Shown: piece after piece, positions 8,141-17,164 of the stretch | Layout of the letters: the number at the start of each line of letters is the position of its first letter | Numbering within the stretch: the stretch's first letter is position 1 | Origin: a virus | IMG/VR virus record: IMGVR_UViG_3300008117_000029 | Span: 1 to 64,000 of that record | Reading direction: 5' to 3' (one strand) | DNA: 64,000 nt | The notes under the pieces: model-generated | Told to the model about the DNA's origin: nothing | Databases searched by the model: none | What the model saw: only the letters and a program-made list of their open reading frames with translations | Translations under genes and position numbers: made by a program

Positions 8141-10252
8141 TTATATTGCTTTTCCGACTCCACTAATTGGGCTTGTTAATACGATTTCCACTTTTTCGTT
8201 TGCTGCTCTTTCCTCGTCAATTGCTCTATTGGTTAGTAAATTATACAAATTCATTAAATTGGGGGAGCCATCGGGTAATACACCTGTGGGTATTCCCAAG
8301 GCCTGTAATTTTTCCAAAAAGTTAATGTTTGCTCTTTGAGGTGAAAAACCTGGTAATATTGCTGCTGCGGGTAACAATGCCAAAGGGATTGCATTATTAG
8401 AAATTCCATTGATTGAGTTCAATAGTAATAAAATATTTTTTGTCAAATCTTTACACCTTGCAAAATCATTTACTAATTGAGATACTATTAATACAAGTTC
8501 AATTAATCTAAGTATGATTGCATAGTTTTTTAATCTTTTGGAATTTTCGACATCTTTTATTATGATACTAATTAAATTCAATATGTCCCTTTTCAAAATA
8601 TCATAAAGTGTTTTCAGAAATTCAGCATTGATTTTGGTGACCATGGAAATCATAAATTGTTTCCATTTTTTTGTAAAATCAGTTCCACTTGTGATGATGT
8701 TACTACCCTCTCGACCAATTTCAGTAGCCATGGTGTTTCCTGAATTGATTATTGTATTCGCGGAATTTATGTAAGTGTTGGCACTTGTAACTGCTTGGTT
8801 ATAGGTAAATGTTGCAGCCGATTGTGTTATGGCCATCACAGAGAATATTGGTAAAAGAACCTTTGGCGATAGAATATTTGCCACAACCGCTAATGGCAAA
8901 GTTTTCAGAATTTTGTTGTTCACAGAAACATCCAAATTCAAATTATTGATTCCATAAACTTTCCATTCAGGATTTTCTACTATTGAATCTAGAATTTGTT
9001 CCAAAACACCAACTTTTTCTTCTACTGTGGCACCAGTTAAATCCCTAAAAGCAATTAATTGGTCAACTAAATTTGTAGCGTCTACTGGGAGTTTGATATT
9101 ATCACAGTCTTCAAATTCCATCACACCATTTTTGATGTTTGAAATTTGTATATCAATATTTCTTAAATCAATCTCATTGAATTCAAAAAAGCTTTCATCA
9201 ACCCCATCTAATTCGGCTATCTTTGCAATTCCACTGACATCAATCTCCCTTCTGTTATCAAAACATAATCCCAAAATCCTCTGTAATATGATTCCATATC
9301 TTGATTGATTATCGATTTGCCCTGACCCTGTTTTGGCTTCAATATCAATTGCACCTGAAATTATGTTAACAAGCTGTGCACCAATATCCACTGGGTCATT
9401 TATGGTTATTGTGCTATAGTAGTCCGAGATAAATTCACCAACCTTGTTAGAGGTTAACCCAGCATTATTTTCCCTATCAATTAACGCAACACGATAAAAG
9501 TTACCAGTAATACCCAATCCATTTGTTGTGGTATATTGAACATCAAATAAATTCTGTCCTGATTTTCCTTGGTAATTTTTTCCCAAGATTTGAGATAAAC
9601 TTCTACCACTATTTGAAGGTTCCATGAGTTGATAGAGTTGTTTATTCATTGGATAATAATCAATCCCACCAAATGGTTTAAATTTTGGGTCAGCGGATGG
9701 CTCTGGTTTTTCGTAATAAACTTTTCCTATCTTAGTATCGGGTGCATTTTTTAAATTTTCTAAAAAATCGATTGATTGCACGGGTATGTAAAGGAATCCA
9801 TCATTAGGTCCCTGAGGAATTGTTGAGAGTGGTTGAAGTTGAAGTAAAGAAGGTGATACACCTTTATAGGTTTGTTCTTGTGAACAACCTAAAGCTTTTA
9901 TAGATTCTTCTTTGAGAATTGCGGCGGCTTTTGGCTCTAAGGTAGTAGCTACCTCTAAAAGTTTTTTTCTTAGATATTTTAATGTTTCAGAACCTTGTCC
10001 TTTAGTTTGAAAGATGTATCCTATTAATTGGTCTAACGAATTAGGGGGATTTCTTTGATACCTTTTTTGTAAATCTTTTACTTTATCGAGTTGACTTGTT
10101 GTAAAATTTTTTGATTCGGCAAATGAGTTCGCAACTGACTTTGATAAATCTTTTTCAGCTTTAAGAGTTTCCACCGCGGCCTTGAGAGCGCTTATTCTTG
10201 AGTTTACTCTTTGTTCCCCACTTGTTAAATCTATGACATTGTTAGCTTGCAT
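8141..10252 (-). CDS. Large putative virion protein, 703 residues
   Basis: The N-terminal 120 residues are Lys/Glu-rich and probably coiled coil (VETLKAEKDLSKSVANSFAE). The middle contains mixed alpha/beta sequence. Residues around 460-510 (PLAVVANILSPKVLLPIFSV, then Ala/Thr/Asn-rich heptads) and 585-640 are hydrophobic and could be membrane-active or buried helices. It lies in the same minus-strand run as the baseplate-like gene and probably belongs to the tail or baseplate. A DNA-ejection role is possible because of the hydrophobic stretches. No named family is recognised. Confidence 0.5.
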   Translation of the reverse strand: MQANNVIDLTSGEQRVNSRISALKAAVETLKAEKDLSKSVANSFAESKNFTTSQLDKVKDLQKRYQRNPPNSLDQLIGYIFQTKGQGSETLKYLRKKLLEVATTLEPKAAAILKEESIKALGCSQEQTYKGVSPSLLQLQPLSTIPQGPNDGFLYIPVQSIDFLENLKNAPDTKIGKVYYEKPEPSADPKFKPFGGIDYYPMNKQLYQLMEPSNSGRSLSQILGKNYQGKSGQNLFDVQYTTTNGLGITGNFYRVALIDRENNAGLTSNKVGEFISDYYSTITINDPVDIGAQLVNIISGAIDIEAKTGSGQIDNQSRYGIILQRILGLCFDNRREIDVSGIAKIAELDGVDESFFEFNEIDLRNIDIQISNIKNGVMEFEDCDNIKLPVDATNLVDQLIAFRDLTGATVEEKVGVLEQILDSIVENPEWKVYGINNLNLDVSVNNKILKTLPLAVVANILSPKVLLPIFSVMAITQSAATFTYNQAVTSANTYINSANTIINSGNTMATEIGREGSNIITSGTDFTKKWKQFMISMVTKINAEFLKTLYDILKRDILNLISIIIKDVENSKRLKNYAIILRLIELVLIVSQLVNDFARCKDLTKNILLLLNSINGISNNAIPLALLPAAAILPGFSPQRANINFLEKLQALGIPTGVLPDGSPNLMNLYNLLTNRAIDEERAANEKVEIVLTSPISGVGKAI

Positions 10253-10253
10253 C

Positions 10254-10619
10254 TTATCTCATTTTGTATGTTCCCTCGTCATTAGAAACATCCTTTTCAA
10301 TGAGATTTTGAAGTAGGTCGTCATCCAAATCAGCCATTGAGAAGCTTTCCTGTGAATTATTGGATTTTTCCCAAATACTAGACTGTAGTTTCGAAAGACT
10401 TATTTTTTTCTCAACACAATCGTTTACAATTTTTTGTTGTTTCTCTATAACGGGACCTATGGTTGTCATGTCTTCAGGGTCCTTTAACATTGACAACATT
10501 TTATTTTGGATACGAATAGCGGTTTGTCTTTGTTCTACAAGTTCGTTGTATATCTCTTGCATCAAGGCAAGGATGGAGTCCTTAGTGAAATTAATTTCTT
10601 TTCTTTGTGGTCTTGGCAT
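10254..10619 (-). CDS. Small helical protein, possibly a structural accessory
   Basis: A 121-residue, highly charged protein with a long predicted helix (residues 12-90) and an acidic C-terminus (DLDDDLLQNLIEKDVSNDEG). It is 1 nt from the 703-residue gene, so the two are probably translated together. No family is recognised; a chaperone or coiled-coil accessory of its large neighbour is a reasonable guess. Confidence 0.5.
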   Translation of the reverse strand: MPRPQRKEINFTKDSILALMQEIYNELVEQRQTAIRIQNKMLSMLKDPEDMTTIGPVIEKQQKIVNDCVEKKISLSKLQSSIWEKSNNSQESFSMADLDDDLLQNLIEKDVSNDEGTYKMR

Positions 10620-10623
10620 ATCA

Positions 10624-10630
10624 ATAAATA
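10624..10630 (-). promoter_or_regulatory. TATTTAT box before the 121-residue gene
   Basis: TATTTAT on the minus strand, 4 nt before the ATG at 10619, between the sigma factor gene and the structural run. It would mark the start of a late operon running leftward. Confidence 0.35.
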
Positions 10631-10638
10631 CTTTTTCA

Positions 10639-11385
10639 TTAATTTTTTAATTTATGTTGAATAACCAAGTATAACTTTTTGAATCTTTTGATTGAACTTC
10701 TGATTTCTTTGGTGCTTAGATTTGTCATCTCTCTCAATGACAATAAGATTACATTTTTATTGAATTTATTGTTATCTGCGCCGGAGAAAATACTTTCGTA
10801 GTTGTCAAACAAGTCTATGAGTGCATAACCCAACTTTTTTTCATTTTCATTCAAGTTTTCTACCTCAATAAAATCCTTCAATTCTTTGAGATATTCTACA
10901 ATCAATACATCTGTTTCCAAAACGTCATCATCAATTGTGTAAATCATATCTGGACGCTCTTCAATCATTGAGGATATATCCTCATAAGATATTTTTCTGT
11001 TCGTCTCTTTTTGGTCTTTAATTATTTGACCCATCAAATAATTCTTACAAATAGTGCCGAAATAAGAATAAGCTTTTTTGTTTTTAGAGGGTTTGAATTT
11101 ATCCACCTTTGTCATCAGGAAAGAATGAGTGTCAGTGTGTATTTCAATGAAATCCATATCTTTACGATACAATTTGTATCTTCGGATAATAGATGATATC
11201 ATCTTATCCAAAGGAGCTCTTAGGAATTCGTTATAGATTTTATTTTTTTCTTCTGAAGATTCGGCTAACAAAAAGTTTCTTACCGCAGTCTCTTCCCTTA
11301 CGTCAAAATAATTTTCTTTAACTGCTTTCCTACCCCTTTTTTTCGATGATATATCTTCTGTTAAAGCGGAGAGGGTTTCTTGCAT
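10639..11385 (-). CDS. Late-transcription sigma factor, T4 gp55-like
   Basis: A 248-residue divergent sigma-70 relative that would direct host RNA polymerase to late promoters. Residues 25-160 carry the gp55-type region 2: YFDVREETAVRNFL, a pattern of the form LDKMISSIIRRYKLYRKDMDF, then TDTHSFLMTKVDKFKPSKN and AYSYFGTICKNYLMGQIIKD. The C-terminal part is helical with no region 4 helix-turn-helix, as in gp55. It overlaps the upstream glycosyltransferase by 1 nt. The recurrent TATTTAT boxes are its likely targets (inference). Sliding-clamp partners are not in the window. Confidence 0.8.
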   Translation of the reverse strand: MQETLSALTEDISSKKRGRKAVKENYFDVREETAVRNFLLAESSEEKNKIYNEFLRAPLDKMISSIIRRYKLYRKDMDFIEIHTDTHSFLMTKVDKFKPSKNKKAYSYFGTICKNYLMGQIIKDQKETNRKISYEDISSMIEERPDMIYTIDDDVLETDVLIVEYLKELKDFIEVENLNENEKKLGYALIDLFDNYESIFSGADNNKFNKNVILLSLREMTNLSTKEIRSSIKRFKKLYLVIQHKLKN

Positions 11386-12191
11386 TACGCATTTGGTGAT
11401 TCATATTTTATGACTCTGTCGTCAGTAAAGAAATATTCTTTCTTGGCTGTCTGTAGCCAAAACTTAACTTCATCTTCTAACATTTTCGAATCACCATTTT
11501 TGTAATTCCAAAATATTGAACCCTCTCTAAGGTTAACGTGTTTGTAACCAAGTTTGGGTATAGTCATAATAGAAACTGAATTATACGTAAGTCTCAAAAG
11601 GAACTCATAAATAAAAGTGAGTTTGATTGAGGGTTTGAAACCACCAAAATCATCAATCAAAGATTTTTTGAATACTGACCCTGCGGTTTGGAAGTTCTGA
11701 TAATCTTGAAGTGTGTCATTTGTCAAGAATCCCATTTCTTGTGTAAAGTTTGCCGCAAACGTTGCTTCATTTGTGAAACCAGCGAAGGTCCCTTTTTCGT
11801 CCACTTCGACAACTACTGGTAAGAACATCTGAACATCAGGATATGATTCAGCGTATTTCTTTACATTTTTGAACCAAATATTTGAGTATTCATCATCAAA
11901 TTCAAAAAGAGAAATCCAAGTTGCTTTCGCATTTTTAATTCCGAAGTTGACTTGAGAACAGTAATTAGGTTTTTGACTCCACTCTAATAATTTTACATTC
12001 AGATTTTCGAAATTATAACTTTTCAAAAATTCTTGAAGTGATTCTTCAATTGAATGAACGATTAGAATTTCCTCTAGCTCTACAGACTGATTTTTGATTG
12101 AATTGATTGCTTTATTAAAATACTCTTCAAAGTCTTTTGCTTTAGAAGATTTGATAGGTAATATTACAGATACTGAAAATTTGTTTTCCAT
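11385..12191 (-). CDS. Glycosyltransferase, GT2-like
   Basis: A 268-residue protein with a GT-A fold start (FSVSVILPIKSSKAKDFEEY, IKNQSVELEEILIVHS) and an acidic metal-site candidate, FEFDDEY, near residue 100. It probably transfers a sugar from a nucleotide-sugar in the cytoplasm. It is the promoter-distal member of the minus-strand glycan island, 1 nt from the next glycosyltransferase upstream and overlapping the sigma factor gene by 1 nt. Donor and acceptor cannot be read from the sequence. Confidence 0.7.
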   Translation of the reverse strand: MENKFSVSVILPIKSSKAKDFEEYFNKAINSIKNQSVELEEILIVHSIEESLQEFLKSYNFENLNVKLLEWSQKPNYCSQVNFGIKNAKATWISLFEFDDEYSNIWFKNVKKYAESYPDVQMFLPVVVEVDEKGTFAGFTNEATFAANFTQEMGFLTNDTLQDYQNFQTAGSVFKKSLIDDFGGFKPSIKLTFIYEFLLRLTYNSVSIMTIPKLGYKHVNLREGSIFWNYKNGDSKMLEDEVKFWLQTAKKEYFFTDDRVIKYESPNA

Positions 12192-12192
12192 A

Positions 12193-13242
12193 TTAGTTTT
12201 CTGTTTTTGACATTTGTTCTTTAAATGAGTTTGCTCTTGTGGTTAGATACGATTGAAATAGTTCAACTGCGTTCTCTTCAAACTCTTGTTTATTTGAGAA
12301 AGTTTCTGCTGTTTTTTGAAATTGTTCGTAAAGTTCAGGTTTGATGTTATCCTCCAACCAATTTTGAACAAAATCTGCTAATACATCAGGGAATAATGTT
12401 TGGTCTGTAATCCATATCCCATTGTCTTCGTTCATCCAATCGGGCATCAAATCTGGAATTTTGCCAATACAAGGAACACCACATTTCATGGATTCTAAAG
12501 GAAATGTTCCAAATCCACTCTTATCGTCAATCCAAACGCTGACAAAACATTCTTTCAAAGAGTTTGCAAATTCTGTTTCCGACAACCCTCTTAAGTCTCG
12601 GAAGGTAAACCATCTATATTGTGGAAACCTGAGATAAAAAGTTTTGATTATGTTCACCGCATCAGATTGTTCTTTGGTGTGAATACCAATAATCGGCATT
12701 GGTGGTAAATTTTTTGGTTGGAACTTATCATTTATATAAGGTTTCAAAACATCAATTGAGGATTGTCTCATTACCTTCTCGATATATTCTTTTTGTTTGA
12801 AATTGGTAGTTATACATTTGTAAAATCCAAACTGTGACCACGATTGACCTGGATTGAGAGTTTCTAACATGTGAGCATATTGTTGAGTTATAACAATTTT
12901 AGCACATGGCAATTGTTTAACTTGCTCCATAACGTATCCAAATATCTCGGGGATTACCAAAAAGTCTTCGGGAGAAATTTCTAAATTCTCACCTTCAATT
13001 GTTTTATGAGGAATCTTCATGTATTCCTCACCCATCCAATTTACACCTAAGTAATCTTTCTTTTCATGTAAAATGATTGGATTGAATCCATTATCCAAAA
13101 GGGTTTTTGCAACTTGATAGATAAATCTAACAGAAGCTTTAGCGTTGTTTTTGGTATCTTGAACCAAAAAATAAATTCTGGCTTTTTTGTCTTCCAAATT
13201 TTTGATTGAAATTTCTAATTTTTCTTTTACTGGTGCCTGCAT
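12193..13242 (-). CDS. Glycosyltransferase, GT-B/GT4-like
   Basis: A 349-residue protein with a GT-B type arrangement. The N-terminal half begins KARIYFLVQDTKNNAKASVR, and the C-terminal half includes SVWIDDKSGFGTFPLESMKC followed by GVPCIGK, the donor-binding signature of GT4 enzymes (E in PLESM at the usual E-x7-E position). It sits 1 nt from the next gene downstream and 1 nt from the small gene upstream. The sugar donor is unknown. Confidence 0.65.
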   Translation of the reverse strand: MQAPVKEKLEISIKNLEDKKARIYFLVQDTKNNAKASVRFIYQVAKTLLDNGFNPIILHEKKDYLGVNWMGEEYMKIPHKTIEGENLEISPEDFLVIPEIFGYVMEQVKQLPCAKIVITQQYAHMLETLNPGQSWSQFGFYKCITTNFKQKEYIEKVMRQSSIDVLKPYINDKFQPKNLPPMPIIGIHTKEQSDAVNIIKTFYLRFPQYRWFTFRDLRGLSETEFANSLKECFVSVWIDDKSGFGTFPLESMKCGVPCIGKIPDLMPDWMNEDNGIWITDQTLFPDVLADFVQNWLEDNIKPELYEQFQKTAETFSNKQEFEENAVELFQSYLTTRANSFKEQMSKTEN

Positions 13243-13243
13243 A

Positions 13244-13525
13244 TCAATAATGATTTATTAATTTTTTGTTTAGTAAGGTATTAAATGCCAATTTGAACGG
13301 TATACTAACGTTCTTCGGATTGTTTAAACCTAACTTATCTTCGAGAGGTTCCTGTTCTGATAGAACAGTTTCTAATAATAATTTTATGAGTTCAAATTTA
13401 ATAACATTTATTCTCATTTCAGATGTTCCTGAAAGTGGCTCGTAGTTTTCATCATTGGACATGTCTAAATAATTTTCGACTTTATCCAAATCGATATAAT
13501 AAGTTTCACCTAAAACACTAATCAT
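13244..13525 (-). CDS. Hypothetical protein, 93 residues
   Basis: A small acidic protein starting MISVLGETYYIDLDKVENYL. It has no recognisable motif. It overlaps the HAD-like gene upstream by 8 nt and precedes the glycosyltransferase by 1 nt, so it is clearly part of the same polycistronic run. No function is proposed. Confidence 0.55.
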   Translation of the reverse strand: MISVLGETYYIDLDKVENYLDMSNDENYEPLSGTSEMRINVIKFELIKLLLETVLSEQEPLEDKLGLNNPKNVSIPFKLAFNTLLNKKLINHY

Positions 13526-14111
13526 AAAGTTTGTTCAATTTTGATTTCAATTCTCCTATCGACTGAATTGAATGGTTTGTATTTATATCCTTATTGTATG
13601 ACGTTTCATATTTAATGACTTCCACATTAGAAGGATGATTTAATAATAGGTTTGGATTTGCAGTAAGTAAAACGTCTACGCTGTCCCAAAGATAATTTAT
13701 TGTAGATTCACTATAAAATTTGACGTTTTCTGTAAGACATCCGAACTTGGATAGAAAAAATAAAGAAGCTGGTTTCGATTTTCCTATTTCGTCAGAAACA
13801 ACAATAATATCATGTTCTTCTCTCATGTCCAAATAAAAATCATTAAAATCATTCATACCGTTATATTCCTTAGAACCGGCATGACCGAATATTTCCATAG
13901 TATACTCTTTGTATAAGAAATTATATAATTCATCTTCATCTTTAAATTTAAGATGTTTCATAATTTCTAAGGAATTCAATTCTGAAAAAACTTCACCTTT
14001 AGGTTCTTCGTCATCATCGAAACGATTTTCTATAAACCACTTCTCATAAACTTCTTGAATCTTTTTTAAGGTGTCTCTTAAAACTCCATTTATTTCGATT
14101 CCAATTCTCAT
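13518..14111 (-). CDS. Degenerate HAD-like protein
   Basis: A 197-residue protein whose start, MRIGIEINGVLRDTLKKI, aligns with the HAD phosphatase motif I (DxDGV) but has Glu and Asn at the two catalytic Asp positions. Later stretches IIVVSDEIGKSKPASLFFL and YLWDSVDVLLTANPNLL fit motifs II/III and IV of a HAD fold. The loss of the nucleophile suggests a binding or regulatory protein rather than a phosphatase. It overlaps phoH by 4 nt. The fold assignment is moderate; the lack of the catalytic pair is directly visible. Confidence 0.55.
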   Translation of the reverse strand: MRIGIEINGVLRDTLKKIQEVYEKWFIENRFDDDEEPKGEVFSELNSLEIMKHLKFKDEDELYNFLYKEYTMEIFGHAGSKEYNGMNDFNDFYLDMREEHDIIVVSDEIGKSKPASLFFLSKFGCLTENVKFYSESTINYLWDSVDVLLTANPNLLLNHPSNVEVIKYETSYNKDINTNHSIQSIGELKSKLNKLYD

Positions 14112-14842
14112 TGTTCGTATTTTTTTAATATTTTCGAAATCAATGGATTTCTAACTACATCATAAGGTTTGAATTCGAAAATGCCAACATCTTCAATGTC
14201 ATCGAATCTTCTAATCACGTCCCATAAACCTGTTTGTGTTTTATCTTTATGTCTGTCAAATTGTTCCAAATCCCCTGATATGAAAAATTTCGAATTGAAT
14301 CCTATTCTTGTCAATAATAATTTCATTTGACTCGGAGTTGAGTTTTGAGCTTCTTCGAAAATGAGTATTGAATTATCAATATTCATACCTCTCATATAAG
14401 CTAATGCAAAGACCTCAATAGCTTCAGCTTCCTTAAGTTTTTCTCTCGTCTCTTTACCTATTATTTTATTCAAAAGATAGTATGATGGAAAAATGTATGG
14501 GTCTAACTTTTCTTCAACGCCACCAGGTAAACTACCTAATTTTTCTTCTGCCTCCACCGCCGGTCTGACGATGATAATCTTTTCGAAAGGAGTTAGAGGG
14601 TCAGAAAGTAAGTCTATTGCACATTTCATTGCAACATAACTTTTACCAACACCTGCTGGTCCTGAACAGATTGTAATTTGATTATTTAAAAGTGTGTCGT
14701 AATATATTTTTTGATTTTCAGATAAAAATTTTTGTTTGGTTTTCTTTTTTACTATCGAACAAATTAAGTCTTTCTTTGTTTTTATTTGTGCCTCATCTCT
14801 CTGAGCGGTCGTTCCACTCAACTTTCTCGTCGTTTTTGCCAT
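14108..14842 (-). CDS. phoH: PhoH-like ATPase
   Basis: A 244-residue P-loop ATPase of the PhoH family, common in marine and lytic phages and thought to act in RNA metabolism or phosphate stress. Walker A is GPAGVGKS (residues 61-68), Walker B is ILIFEEAQN (about 159-167), and a conserved ISGDLEQFDR follows near 190. The segment VRPAVEAEEKLGSLPGG is typical of the family. The first 40 residues are basic. It is followed by the HAD-like gene with a 4-nt overlap and lies 16 nt downstream of the DUF6165-like gene. Confidence 0.85.
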   Translation of the reverse strand: MAKTTRKLSGTTAQRDEAQIKTKKDLICSIVKKKTKQKFLSENQKIYYDTLLNNQITICSGPAGVGKSYVAMKCAIDLLSDPLTPFEKIIIVRPAVEAEEKLGSLPGGVEEKLDPYIFPSYYLLNKIIGKETREKLKEAEAIEVFALAYMRGMNIDNSILIFEEAQNSTPSQMKLLLTRIGFNSKFFISGDLEQFDRHKDKTQTGLWDVIRRFDDIEDVGIFEFKPYDVVRNPLISKILKKYEQ

Positions 14843-14858
14843 TGTATAAATTTAATTT

Positions 14859-15245
14859 TTATCTTTTGTAGTTCACATATTCTTTTACTTCTCTTATTTC
14901 AGATGAAGTGATTGAATTGATTTCGTTTTTCAATTCGAATCTTCTGTCGTTTGTGATATACACTTTTCTAGCCAAATCTATAAACTCACCCTCGAATTTA
15001 CTTTCAAGTTCCAAAACTCTGAGTCTATCCTCAATTTCCCACAGATTTGAGTTTGTGTTTACCAAATCGTGGTATAAATTTTCAATTGTCATATCGTTCA
15101 AATATTCTGAAGACAAGTTGTAAAGTAACTCGAATTCCTTTTTGATGTATTCAAGTTTTTCTGTATTTTTTACTTTTGTCTTTTTTACTTGAAGGATGGA
15201 AAGTTTATCAATTAACTCTCCGACACTAACAGGGACATTTATCAT
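14859..15245 (-). CDS. DUF6165-like protein of glycan loci
   Basis: A 128-residue helical protein. The start, MINVPVSVGELIDKLSILQV, matches what I remember of DUF6165 (VPVSIGELIDKITILEIK), a family often found beside surface-polysaccharide glycosyltransferases. Here too it sits directly next to a sugar epimerase gene (1 nt) in a glycan island. Its biochemical role is unknown. A structural or partner role to a glycosyltransferase is plausible. Confidence 0.55.
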   Translation of the reverse strand: MINVPVSVGELIDKLSILQVKKTKVKNTEKLEYIKKEFELLYNLSSEYLNDMTIENLYHDLVNTNSNLWEIEDRLRVLELESKFEGEFIDLARKVYITNDRRFELKNEINSITSSEIREVKEYVNYKR

Positions 15246-15246
15246 T

Positions 15247-16347
15247 TTATTTAATTTTTTTTCTAATTGGATTGTTTATTTCTCTTCTATAAACTGTTTT
15301 ACCATTGTCAGGTGTTTCATATATCCAAGGGGTTTGTGTCTCATAGTCATCAACCTGAGATTTAATCCATTGATATGTTTTTCTTATACCAACTTCTAAA
15401 GGTTGACTAACTTCCCATCCAATTTTTTCTCTATATAACTTGTTGTCTGAGTTTCTTCCCTTAACACCCAACGGACACTTGAAACCGTATTTTTTTTCAA
15501 ACTCTCGACCTGCAATATTTTTGACTTTTAATTTCTTACCTGAAATATTGATTGCTAGAATTGCTAATTCGTTGATTGAAACCATTTCTTCACTTCCTAT
15601 GTTGACAGGTCCGGTAAAGTCAGACTTCATTAATCTTAACACAGCTTCTACACATTCGTCTACATAAAGAAATGAACGGGTTTGATTACCCTCTCCCCAA
15701 ACCTCTATCTCATCACCGTCTTTTGATTCTGCAGCTTTTCTACACATCGCTGCGGGTGATTTTTCTCTACCCCCTTTCCAAGTTCCTTGAGGTCCAAAAA
15801 TATTATGAAATCTTGCTATTCTAACATTGAGTCCATAGTTTCTATGAAATGAAAGGAATACTCTCTCTGAGAATAACTTTTCCCATCCGTATTCCGAATC
15901 TGGATTTGCAGGATATGCTGAAGATTCTTCACAATTTGGATTGTTGGGGTCTAATTGATTGTGCTCGGGATACATACAAGCAGAAGAAGAGTAAAAAACC
16001 TTTCCTACTTTTTTCTTAACACATTCTCTTGCAACATTGAGATTAATCATTGCTGAGTTATACATTACATCTGCATCGTGTTCTCCTGTGAAAATATACA
16101 AAGCACCCCCCATATCTGCAGCTAACTGATAAATTTCGTCAACACCTTCTTCGATTACCAATTCCACAACCTTTGGGTCAGTCAAATCACCCAAAATAAA
16201 TTCATCACATATTTCATCTTGGAAAAAGTATTCATGTTTTTTTATATCACATATTCTAACGTGACATCCTTCTTCTTTTAATCTTTTAGCCAAATGCCCC
16301 CCTATGAATCCTCCACCACCTAAAACAACTACTTTTTTTTGTTTCAT
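15247..16347 (-). CDS. NAD-dependent epimerase, GDP-mannose 3,5-epimerase-like
   Basis: A 366-residue extended short-chain dehydrogenase/reductase that acts on nucleotide-sugars in the cytoplasm. The NAD site GGGGFIGGH is at residues 9-17. SSSACMYPEH carries the catalytic Ser/Cys region and SEYGWEKL the Tyr-x3-Lys pair near residue 153. The ADMGGALYIFTGEHDADVMY-type segment and FHNIFGPQGTWKGGREKSPA are hallmarks of GDP-mannose 3,5-epimerase and its close relatives. It would make GDP-L-galactose or GDP-gulose-type donors. Position beside fucosyltransferase-like enzymes that use GDP-sugars supports this. Substrate assignment remains inferred. Confidence 0.75.
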   Translation of the reverse strand: MKQKKVVVLGGGGFIGGHLAKRLKEEGCHVRICDIKKHEYFFQDEICDEFILGDLTDPKVVELVIEEGVDEIYQLAADMGGALYIFTGEHDADVMYNSAMINLNVARECVKKKVGKVFYSSSACMYPEHNQLDPNNPNCEESSAYPANPDSEYGWEKLFSERVFLSFHRNYGLNVRIARFHNIFGPQGTWKGGREKSPAAMCRKAAESKDGDEIEVWGEGNQTRSFLYVDECVEAVLRLMKSDFTGPVNIGSEEMVSINELAILAINISGKKLKVKNIAGREFEKKYGFKCPLGVKGRNSDNKLYREKIGWEVSQPLEVGIRKTYQWIKSQVDDYETQTPWIYETPDNGKTVYRREINNPIRKKIK

Positions 16348-16348
16348 A

Positions 16349-17164
16349 CTAATTTGTCATTTCATTTATAATTTTATTGATACCCTCTTTCAAGGATATC
16401 TCAGGTTTCCAAAAATTCAATATGTAAGGGTCGGGTTCGTTCTTTTTATTAAGTTGAACAGAATCTTTTTCGGTTGAAGGAATGACTTCACAAGGAATTG
16501 TCTCACGAATAATATTTGCAACTTCTAAAATTGTATTCCATTCAAAATTTGTTATGTGTAGGTTTTTTGACCTATCAATCTCATTATATTTTTGTGAAAG
16601 AATATACAAACAATTTGAACAATCCTCAGCATGTAAAAACTGTCTTTCTTCTGTTCCATCGGTCATCATTGTAATTTGACCTTTTTTAGCCTTTAATATG
16701 AAATCAGTCACAACGTGTGATTTTTCCAAATCATGTTCAGGTCCATACACGTTCCAAAACTTGACTGTGACTCCATTCAGTGCAGTTGAGAAAATCTCAC
16801 CTAAACTTTTACAAACTCCATATGGTGAATATGACATATTTGCCATTTGTGATGATGCAAATATAAAAGGTTTGTTATGTTTTTTCAAACTTTCAAAAGT
16901 GTATAGTGTTAGCTTTGTATTATTTTCAATAAATTCATATGTGTGTTGATATTTTTTCAAATATCTTGAACCACCAACATCAAAAGCCAAGAACATCACA
17001 AAATCAGATTCCATCACCAAATCATCAATGATATTTGGTATTCTTAAATCTTGACTGGGTATTTTAGCGTTATCAAATTCTATTACTGTTTCCCCTTTGT
17101 TTCTGAGGAATTTACATAATTCCATTCCGATTTGTCCTTCGGAGCCTAAAACAAGATATTTCAT
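16349..17164 (-). CDS. NAD-dependent epimerase/dehydratase, short form
   Basis: A 271-residue extended SDR protein. The nucleotide-binding motif GSEGQIG is at residues 7-13, and the SPYGVCKSLGE segment supplies the catalytic Tyr-x3-Lys near residue 115. FWNVYGPEH and EERQFLHAEDCSNC follow, as in sugar-nucleotide epimerases and reductases. It is shorter than usual (families run 300-350), with a reduced C-terminal substrate domain. It is 1 nt from the GDP-mannose-epimerase-like gene and may act in the same pathway. The substrate is unknown. Confidence 0.7.
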   Translation of the reverse strand: MKYLVLGSEGQIGMELCKFLRNKGETVIEFDNAKIPSQDLRIPNIIDDLVMESDFVMFLAFDVGGSRYLKKYQHTYEFIENNTKLTLYTFESLKKHNKPFIFASSQMANMSYSPYGVCKSLGEIFSTALNGVTVKFWNVYGPEHDLEKSHVVTDFILKAKKGQITMMTDGTEERQFLHAEDCSNCLYILSQKYNEIDRSKNLHITNFEWNTILEVANIIRETIPCEVIPSTEKDSVQLNKKNEPDPYILNFWKPEISLKEGINKIINEMTN

